Shown: positions 58,768 to 64,000 of the stretch, one piece after another
Numbering within the stretch: position 1 is the first letter of the stretch
How the letters are laid out: every line of letters begins with the position of its first letter
Origin: Iamia sp038233075
Lineage (GTDB): Bacteria; Actinomycetota; Acidimicrobiia; Acidimicrobiales; Iamiaceae
Length of the DNA: 64,000 nt
Reading direction: 5' to 3'
NCBI GenBank assembly: GCA_038233075.1
Contig: JBBSMQ010000013.1
Location: 1 to 64,000, forward strand
Made by a program: the position numbers and the translations under genes
The notes under the pieces: model-generated
What the model saw: the letters and a program-made list of their open reading frames with translations, nothing else
Databases searched by the model: none
Told to the model about the DNA's origin: nothing

Positions 58768-59673
58768 TCAGGCCTTGGAGGTGCGGCGGGGCCGGCGGAG
58801 GGGCTGGTTCTTCTCGACGTGCTCGATGACCTTGCTGGCCACGTCGACCCCGGTGGCGGTCTCGATGCCCTCCAGGCCGGGCGAGGAGTTGACCTCCATC
58901 ACCACCGGGCCGTGGTTCGAGCGCAGCAGGTCGACGCCGGCCACGCCCAGGCCCATGAGCTTGGCCGCCCGGGTCGCGGTGGAGCGCTCCTCGGGGGTGA
59001 GCTTGACCTTCTCGGCGCTGCCGCCCTGGTGGATGTTGGACCGGAACTCACCGGGCGCGCCCTGGCGCTTCATGGCAGCCACCGCCCGCCCGCCGATGAC
59101 GATGACCCGGATGTCGGCCCCCCGGGCCTCCTTGATGAACTCCTGCACCAGGATGTTGGCGTCGAGCTGGCGGAAGGCGCCGATCACGGACTCGGCCGCC
59201 TTCTTGGTCTCGGCCAGCACCACGCCCATGCCCTGGGTGCCCTCCAGCAGCTTGACCACCACCGGGGCGCCGCCCACGGTGTCGAGCAGGCCGTCGATGT
59301 CCTTGGTGGAGTGGGCGAAGCCGGTGACGGGGAGGCCGATGCCCTCCTGGGCCAGGATCTGCAGGCACCTCAGCTTGTCGCGACTGCGGTTGATGGCCTG
59401 GCTCTCGTTGGCCGCGAACGTCCCCATGACCTCGAACTGGCGCACCACCGCGGAGCCGTAGAACGTGTGGGTCGCTCCGATGCGCGGGATGACGGCATCG
59501 ACCTCGGCCAGCTCCTCGCCCTGGTAGATGATCGCCGGACGGTGGGCGGTGATGTTCATGTAGCAGCGCAGGTAGTCGATCACCCGAACGCTGTGATCCC
59601 GGGCTTCGCCGGCCTCCTTGAGGCGCCGGGTCGAGTACAGGCTGGGGTTGCGGGACAGGATGAGGATCTTCAC
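58768..59673 (-). CDS. rimK: RimK-type ATP-grasp alpha-L-glutamate ligase
   Basis: A 301-residue ligase that in E. coli adds Glu to the C-terminus of ribosomal protein S6 and makes poly-alpha-glutamate. MKILILSRNPSLYSTRRLKEAG is the N-terminal domain, VIPRIGATHTFYGSAVVRQFE follows, then the ATP-grasp core VVVKLLEGTQGMGVVLAE, EFIKEARGADIRVIVIGGR, and metal-binding GVDLLRSNHGPVVMEVNSSPGLEG. Full length. Twelve bases after rimB. Confidence 0.95.
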   Translation of the reverse strand: MKILILSRNPSLYSTRRLKEAGEARDHSVRVIDYLRCYMNITAHRPAIIYQGEELAEVDAVIPRIGATHTFYGSAVVRQFEVMGTFAANESQAINRSRDKLRCLQILAQEGIGLPVTGFAHSTKDIDGLLDTVGGAPVVVKLLEGTQGMGVVLAETKKAAESVIGAFRQLDANILVQEFIKEARGADIRVIVIGGRAVAAMKRQGAPGEFRSNIHQGGSAEKVKLTPEERSTATRAAKLMGLGVAGVDLLRSNHGPVVMEVNSSPGLEGIETATGVDVASKVIEHVEKNQPLRRPRRTSKA

Positions 59674-59685
59674 GAGCGTCGGACC

Positions 59686-60192
59686 CTATCGGCCGGACCC
59701 GATGGTCGATCCGGTCCCCCCGGTGAGGAACGAGCGCCCGGGATCGACCAGGAACCGTCGTCGGAGCGCGGATCGCCCCAGCAGCATCCGGAAACCCATG
59801 GCGTCGCGCCGGGTCAGGGTGACATCGACGATGATCTCGTGGTCGCCGAGGGCGAGGGTGGTGGTGATGACCGGTCTCTCCTCCACCTCCCCGTTGGAGG
59901 AACGGACCTTCCGCCACCCCGACAGGGGTGCCGTGGCGGCGATGCGAGGGTGGGTGGCGCGCTGGACGGGGTGGATCACGAAGTGGAGCGTCGGGCGACC
60001 GTCCTCATCGTGACCGACGTCGGCGATGTCCCACGCGTGCAACGAGGAGGTCGTGGCCCCGGTGTCGACCTTGGCCTTGATGTCCGCGACACCCAGGTCG
60101 GGCAGGGCCACCCACTCTCGCCAGCCCACCGTGGGTCGAGGACGACGGCGCGACGGCGATGAGGGTGTCACCGGCGCGACGGTACCGGTCAC
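59686..60192 (-). CDS. rimB: RimB-type retropepsin-like protease (PF05618)
   Basis: A 168-residue protein. VGWREWVALPDLGVADIKAKVDTGATTSSLHAWDI carries the Asp-Thr-Gly active motif of the PF05618 family, formerly called ATP-dependent zinc proteases, now seen as retropepsin-like; RRDAMGFRMLLGRSALRRRFLVDPG is its C-terminal signature. In proteobacteria RimB trims the glutamate tails added by RimK. The first 22 residues are disordered. Confidence 0.88.
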   Translation of the reverse strand: MTGTVAPVTPSSPSRRRPRPTVGWREWVALPDLGVADIKAKVDTGATTSSLHAWDIADVGHDEDGRPTLHFVIHPVQRATHPRIAATAPLSGWRKVRSSNGEVEERPVITTTLALGDHEIIVDVTLTRRDAMGFRMLLGRSALRRRFLVDPGRSFLTGGTGSTIGSGR

Positions 60193-60216
60193 CGGTGCGG
60201 GGTCGACCGGACCCTC

Positions 60217-60732
60217 TCAGTCGGTGGGCGGGAGAGGTCCGACGGCGCTGCGCCAGGCTTGGCGTCGGCGAGGCCGGACCACCAGCACCTCCACGGCGAA
60301 GGCACCCAGGCCCACGACCACACCGGCCAGCACCAATCCGCCGGCGGGCACGGCGCGGTCGGCCACCCGATCTCGACAGGGCTGGTCTCGGGCGGTCTGG
60401 GCCGTCTCCGCATCCAGCGTCACGGGCTCTCCGTCGGGTCCCAGGATCCGGTCCTCGGCGTCAGGGATGACATCGAGGCGACCCTCGAGGAGGTAGGCGG
60501 CGGGCGTCCCGCATCGTTGGACACCGGGCGTCTCGACGGGGAGGGCGAGGAGGACGAGGGCGAGGGCGAAGCAGATGAGGGCGACGACGGCCATGGCCAA
60601 CGACACCTTCCCCTCCGGCGGAGCCGGCAGGTCGTCGGGAGAGCTCGGCGGCGACGGTCCCGCGGGAGCGGGATCCGCGGAGCTGTCCGCCGCAGTCGGG
60701 GGCGCAGGGTCCACGGCCGCCGAGCCTCCCAC
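60217..60732 (-). CDS. two-helix membrane protein of unknown function
   Basis: About 171 residues: a Pro/Ala/Ser-rich N-terminus, a helix MAVVALICFALALVLLALPV, an extracytoplasmic loop with two Cys (GVQRCGTPAAYLLEG, RDQPCRDRVADRA) likely disulfide bonded, and a second helix GLVLAGVVVGLGAFAVEVLVV. Not recognised. The start is uncertain (GTG chosen, another GTG six codons downstream). Upstream of rimB by 24 bases in the same direction, so perhaps co-transcribed. Confidence 0.55.
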   Translation of the reverse strand: MGGSAAVDPAPPTAADSSADPAPAGPSPPSSPDDLPAPPEGKVSLAMAVVALICFALALVLLALPVETPGVQRCGTPAAYLLEGRLDVIPDAEDRILGPDGEPVTLDAETAQTARDQPCRDRVADRAVPAGGLVLAGVVVGLGAFAVEVLVVRPRRRQAWRSAVGPLPPTD

Positions 60733-60862
60733 ACCCCGGTGGCGGGTCCGGGGCCGGGCCCGGCGAGCTGTCCCCGGCCGCCGGCCCCCTGGGTGCCGAT
60801 GTGGCGCCATGGGCGCCGGTTCGATGCCCCAGCTCCCGCAGGTCGGTCGTAGCCTTTCGGCT

Positions 60863-61123
60863 GTGGACCTCCTCGCCGCGTTCGGTGCGACGGTGTTGGC
60901 CTCGACCTCGGACGGGGGAGGCTTCTTCCTGGGGGAGGATCTGCTCGCCTACCTCCTCCTGGCCTTCGGCGGAGCCATGCTGGTCGGCAACCTGCTGGCG
61001 GTGGCCCGCCCCCCGGCCGAGCACCAGGCCGAGGGCACCCGGGCCCCGGTGGCTCGCAGCCTGGTCATGGCCGGCCTCGGGGCCGTGGCCGCGGTCTGGG
61101 CGCTGGCCAGCCTGGTGCGCTAG
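60863..61123 (+). CDS. small two- or three-helix membrane protein
   Basis: An 86-residue protein of unknown function from a GTG start (VDLLAAFGATVLAST). Hydrophobic helices LLAYLLLAFGGAMLVGNLLAVA and LVMAGLGAVAAVWALASLV, with a charged loop between. Not recognised. Its stop codon overlaps that of the convergent gene. Confidence 0.55.
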   Translation: MDLLAAFGATVLASTSDGGGFFLGEDLLAYLLLAFGGAMLVGNLLAVARPPAEHQAEGTRAPVARSLVMAGLGAVAAVWALASLVR

Positions 61124-61566
61124 GGCGGCAAGCTCCGCCGTCGGAGGGTCCTGGCGCGGCGGGCGTTGCGGACGATGAGCGACATGATCAGGACCAGGGC
61201 CAGGATCAGGACCGCGAGCACGGCCAGCTGCTCCCAGCCGCCGCGGTCGCCGGGCTCGTCGGGGGCCTGGCCCTCACCGGGTCGAGGGATGATCCCGGGG
61301 CGCTCGGCCTGCCGCTGCGTCGCCTGGCACCGGGTGTCACCCGGTGGGCACGGTGCGGTGGTCGACGAGGGTCGGGCGTCACCGGCGTCACCGCTGAGCA
61401 GGGCCACCAGGGCGATCAGCGCGACGAGCACCCCGAACAAGACCCCACCGGCGACGAGGAAGGTTCGCCGCTCACCGGCCGAGGGAGCCGGGGGGACCGG
61501 GCGAGGGGTTGCGCCCGGGTCGGGGGGTGGGGCCACCGGGCCAGTGTGCCAGCCGTCGCGGTCCAC
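61120..61566 (-). CDS. two-helix membrane protein with Cys-containing loop
   Basis: A 148-residue protein of unknown function. Pro-rich N-terminus, helix TFLVAGGVLFGVLVALIALVALL, a loop with APCPPGDTRCQATQ (two Cys), helix LAVLAVLILALVLIMSLIV and a basic tail NARRARTLRRRSL. Start uncertain. The layout (helix, Cys loop, helix) resembles the other small protein upstream of rimB. Confidence 0.55.
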   Translation of the reverse strand: MDRDGWHTGPVAPPPDPGATPRPVPPAPSAGERRTFLVAGGVLFGVLVALIALVALLSGDAGDARPSSTTAPCPPGDTRCQATQRQAERPGIIPRPGEGQAPDEPGDRGGWEQLAVLAVLILALVLIMSLIVRNARRARTLRRRSLPP

Positions 61567-61702
61567 CCCCGGGGCCGGACGCCGCTCGGCGGGGTCGGAG
61601 CTCGGGTGTCAGAGCACCGCCGTCGTCGATCAGCGGGGGGTGCGGTTCGACGGGGTGGTGGGTTCGGGTGTCGGTCGGTGGCTCGCGCCCACGCCGCGGG
61701 CC

Positions 61703-62161
61703 TCAGGCCCGAGGATCACCCGGGCCCGGCTCCCACCCCGGAGGGGCCAGGATGAAGCCGTCGGCGACGAACGCCGGTGAGACGGTGCAGCTGACGAGGG
61801 CGGCGCCGCCCACCGGCCGCGCCGCCTGCCACGCTCCCGCTGGCACCAGGCCCTGGGGGCGCTGGCCGCGGGCCAGGTCCGGGCCCAGGCGGGTCGTCCG
61901 CACCGGCCCCTCGGCGGTGTCGGCCACCCGGAGGTCGAGGGGCGCGCCCGACAGGTGGTGCCAGATCTCCACCGCGTCGACCCGGTGCCAGTGGGACACC
62001 TCGCCGTCGCGCAGGAGGAAGTAGATGGCGGTCCCGTGACCCCGCGATCCGTCCTCGGGCGCATCGCGCCAGGTCTCGGCGTACCAGCCGCCCTCGGGAT
62101 GAGGGGCCAGACCCAGGGCGGCGATGGCGGCGTCGGGGTCGAGGTCGGTCGGGGAGGCCAT
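61703..62161 (-). CDS. DUF985-family cupin protein
   Basis: A 152-residue cupin. ALGLAPHPEGGWYAETWRD is the N-terminal DUF985 motif, SHWHRVDAVEIWHHLSGAPLDL the metal-binding cupin motif 1 with His-x-His and Glu-His, and PAGAWQAARP with VSCTVSPAFVADGFILAPPGWEPG the C-terminal signature. Function unproven in the family. Thirty bases upstream lies the ogt gene end, same direction. Confidence 0.9.
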   Translation of the reverse strand: MASPTDLDPDAAIAALGLAPHPEGGWYAETWRDAPEDGSRGHGTAIYFLLRDGEVSHWHRVDAVEIWHHLSGAPLDLRVADTAEGPVRTTRLGPDLARGQRPQGLVPAGAWQAARPVGGAALVSCTVSPAFVADGFILAPPGWEPGPGDPRA

Positions 62162-62191
62162 GGTCCAGCCTCGCGTCCCTGAGGACCGGGG

Positions 62192-62710
62192 TCAGGCCCC
62201 ACCCAGGGGCAGAGCGCCGCCCGACTCGTGGTCGAGGAGGTGCCGCTTGACCGCGAGCCCGCCCGCGAACCCGGTCAGGGAACCGTCGGCGCCGACCACC
62301 CGATGGCAGGGGACGATGATGGAGAGCGGGTTCCGGCCCACGGCGGCCCCGACGGCGCGGGCCCTGCCGCGGTCGCCGACGGCATCCGCGGCCACCTCGC
62401 CGTAGGTGCGGGTCCGGCCGTGGGGGATGGCGGTCAGGGTCCGCCACACCTGGCGCTGGAACTCGGTCCCCTCCGGGTCGAGGGGCAGGTCGAAGTCGGT
62501 CCGCGAGCCGGCGAACCACTCGTCGAGCTGCGCGGCGGCCGCCGCCAGCACCGGGTGAGCCCGGTCCTCGGGGATGTCGTCGGGCAGCGGCACCCGGTCG
62601 GTGCGCTCATCGGGCCAGAGCACGGCGCGCAGGCCCCGGTCCGAGGTCACCAGGGTGAGGGGGCCGATGGGCGAGGTGATGGTCGTGCGGCGCAGGTCGG
62701 TGGGGGTCAT
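62192..62710 (-). CDS. ogt: methylated-DNA--protein-cysteine methyltransferase
   Basis: A 172-residue DNA repair protein that takes the methyl group from O6-methylguanine. TEFQRQVWRTLTAIPHGRTRTYGEVA contains the helix-turn-helix and Tyr, and NPLSIIVPCHRVVGADGSLTGFAGGLAVKRHLLDHE the PCHRV acceptor Cys. ATG overlaps the alkA stop (ATGA), so both are translated together. Confidence 0.96.
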   Translation of the reverse strand: MTPTDLRRTTITSPIGPLTLVTSDRGLRAVLWPDERTDRVPLPDDIPEDRAHPVLAAAAAQLDEWFAGSRTDFDLPLDPEGTEFQRQVWRTLTAIPHGRTRTYGEVAADAVGDRGRARAVGAAVGRNPLSIIVPCHRVVGADGSLTGFAGGLAVKRHLLDHESGGALPLGGA

Positions 62711-64000
62711 GGGGTCACACTCCAGAGGTGCAGGGTGGCGTAGGCCCGCCACGGGCGCCAGGCCGCGGCCCGGGCCGTGACGGCGGCGGGCGCGGCGGCA
62801 GGGGCGCCGGCCAGGCGGGTGAGGGTCCGGCGGACGCCGAGGTCGGTGGTCGGGAAGGCATCGGTATCGCCGAGGGCGCGCAGGGCGATGCACTCCACCG
62901 TCCAGGGACCGACACCCGGGAGGGCCTGCAGGGCGGCCCGGGTGTGGTCGCGGTCGGCGCCGGTGTCGAGGTCGACCTGCCCGGCGGCGACGGCACCGGC
63001 GAGACCGACGAGGGCCCGGCCGCGGCTGCGCACCATGGGCATCTGGGCTGGGTCGATGTCGGCCATCGCGGTCGGGGTGGGGAACAGGTGGGTGAGCCCG
63101 CCGTCGGCGGTGGTGAGGGGTCGTCCATGGGCCTCGACCAGACGGGCGATCACCGTCGAGGCGCCGGCCACCGAGATCTGCTGGCCGACGATCGAGCGCA
63201 CCGCCACCTCGAAGCCGGCCACCGCGCCCGGCACCCGCAGCCCGGGTCGGGCGGCGACGAGGGGCCCGAGGAGCCGGTCCGCCCCGAGGTGGGCATCCAC
63301 CGCCACCGGGTCGGCATCGAGGTCGAGCAGACGGCGCAGCCGAGCCACCGCTGCGGTGAGGTCGCGCAGGTCGCCCAGGCGGAGGGTGGCTCTGATGTGG
63401 TCGTCGGCGGGGACGAGCGTGGCCGTCGCCGGGGCATGGGGGAGATCGAGGCTGCGCCGATACCCGACCAGCCCGTCATCGGGGCCCCGGTGGGCCTCGG
63501 TCACACCCCTCAGCCCGTGTCCGACGAGGAAGCGGAGGAGGGCATCGGCCTCGAACGGACGGCGATGGGCGAGGCGGAGGCTTACGGTCCCGGGCGCGGC
63601 GTCGGGGCGAGGGCCCTGGCGGCCGGCCGCCCGCAGGCCACCGGGGGTCCGGTCGAACACCGTCCGCACGGTGTCGTTGAACTGGCGGATGCTGCCGAAG
63701 CCGGCCGCGAAGGCGATGTCGGAGAAGGTCAGATCGGTCGTCTCGACCAGGATCCGTGCGCTCTGAGCCCGCTGGGCCCGGGCCAGGGCCTGGGGTCCGG
63801 CGCCGACCTCGGCCACAAGGAGGCGCTGGAGCTGGCGGGCGCTGTAGCCGAGCCGATCGGCCAGGCCCGCCACCCCTTCGCGGTCGACCACCCCGTCGGC
63901 GATGAGACGCATGGCCCGGGCGACGACATCGGCACGGCCATCCCACTGGGGTGACCCCGGGCTGGCATCGGGCCGGCACCGCTTGCAGGAACGGAACCCG
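62707..64000 (-). CDS. Ada-AlkA fusion: AraC-type regulator with DNA-3-methyladenine glycosylase domain, 5' end outside window
   Basis: The visible part has 430 residues and continues past the right edge. First come FRSCKRCRPDASPG, the last two Cys of an Ada zinc/methyl-phosphotriester domain. An AraC helix-turn-helix follows (GVAGLADRLGYSARQLQRLL, DIAFAAGFGSIRQFNDTVR), then the AlkA domain: VRSIVGQQISVAGASTVIARL and ALPGVGPWTVECIALRALG with DAFPTTDLGVRR holding the catalytic Asp. This Ada-AlkA layout senses methylation damage and removes 3-methyladenine; it probably also induces its own operon with ogt. Confidence 0.92.
   Translation of the reverse strand, partial: GFRSCKRCRPDASPGSPQWDGRADVVARAMRLIADGVVDREGVAGLADRLGYSARQLQRLLVAEVGAGPQALARAQRAQSARILVETTDLTFSDIAFAAGFGSIRQFNDTVRTVFDRTPGGLRAAGRQGPRPDAAPGTVSLRLAHRRPFEADALLRFLVGHGLRGVTEAHRGPDDGLVGYRRSLDLPHAPATATLVPADDHIRATLRLGDLRDLTAAVARLRRLLDLDADPVAVDAHLGADRLLGPLVAARPGLRVPGAVAGFEVAVRSIVGQQISVAGASTVIARLVEAHGRPLTTADGGLTHLFPTPTAMADIDPAQMPMVRSRGRALVGLAGAVAAGQVDLDTGADRDHTRAALQALPGVGPWTVECIALRALGDTDAFPTTDLGVRRTLTRLAGAPAAAPAAVTARAAAWRPWRAYATLHLWSVTP

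Noticed and set aside
61131..61150. Third copy of the SERxRQxGPSDGG leader repeat
   Set aside because: Only about 17 bases (CCCTCCGACGGCGGAGC on the minus strand) match, they lie inside the C-terminal codons of a membrane protein gene, and the ATGAGCGAGCG part is missing.

Overview
The window is GC-rich throughout, with uninterrupted GC3-type coding, GTG/TTG starts and many ATGA/TGATG overlaps. It carries an F420-type luciferase-like oxidoreductase, the actinobacterial crgA-pabA-pknB-pbpA-rodA-pstP-fhaB-fhaA locus, an actinobacterial caa3-type oxidase operon, and tRNA-Leu and tRNA-Glu genes. This points to a chromosome of an Actinomycetota member. Absence of mycolata-specific genes and the style of the oxidase operon and of the FHA proteins suggest class Acidimicrobiia (Iamia-like), which is an inference.

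Layout. 0-1.1 kb: a VapBC-type toxin-antitoxin pair with a perfect palindromic operator beside a tRNA-Ala 3' half remnant, probably the edge of an old integrated element. 1.1-5.4 kb: a frameshifted DUF1254 gene, a PBP4-like carboxypeptidase fused at its 5' end to a methyltransferase remnant, dodecin, and a Tat-exported amidohydrolase. 5.4-11.6 kb: a lipid/steroid-type catabolic group (DapB-like dehydrogenase, F420 LLM oxidoreductase, flavodoxin-like reductase, acyl-CoA ligase, thiolase) with a KstR-type palindrome in one divergent promoter and a second TetR-type palindrome in another. 12-22 kb: the cell-wall growth locus, with crgA and pabA followed by the pknB, pbpA, rodA, pstP, fhaB, fhaA operon read leftward; two gene fossils sit between pabA and pknB. 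22-30.4 kb: DUF418 membrane protein, tRNA-Leu, a MazF/RHH toxin-antitoxin pair, a large secreted arylsulfotransferase-like protein with C-terminal repeats, LapA-like protein, HAD hydrolase and a CPA1 antiporter. 30.4-33.8 kb: a sigma factor overlapping a transmembrane Ser/Thr kinase, followed by a lipoprotein and an OmpA-domain protein. 34-35.8 kb: decayed methyltransferase and MerR fragments, then a padR/2TM operon. 36-48.5 kb: DUF2017/clpS, ctaA, ctaB and the complete oxidase operon, which begins with an extra subunit I paralogue lacking the copper and high-spin heme histidines and an extra subunit III-like protein. 48.5-57.7 kb: ABC exporter parts, serS-methyltransferase-pdxH with an inserted leader element, hairpin repeats, ccdA/tlpA, tetR/P450, a frameshifted csoR with its operator, and about 1 kb of gene debris. 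57.7-64 kb: an aspartoacylase-family enzyme with rimK and rimB, small membrane proteins, a DUF985 cupin, and an ogt/Ada-AlkA alkylation repair pair running off the right edge.

Functionally the window joins three housekeeping blocks: peptidoglycan synthesis under PknB/PstP/FHA control, the complete aerobic terminal oxidase with its heme A pathway, and alkylation repair. The most unusual items are the apparently inactive oxidase subunit I paralogue, the sigma-kinase-lipoprotein-OmpA module, a dispersed leader-peptide repeat present in front of fhaA and pdxH, and a family of 61-bp hairpin repeats. Broken genes are confined to accessory or regulatory loci while long essential genes are intact, which favours real decay over random sequencing error, though single frameshifts could still be base-call errors.
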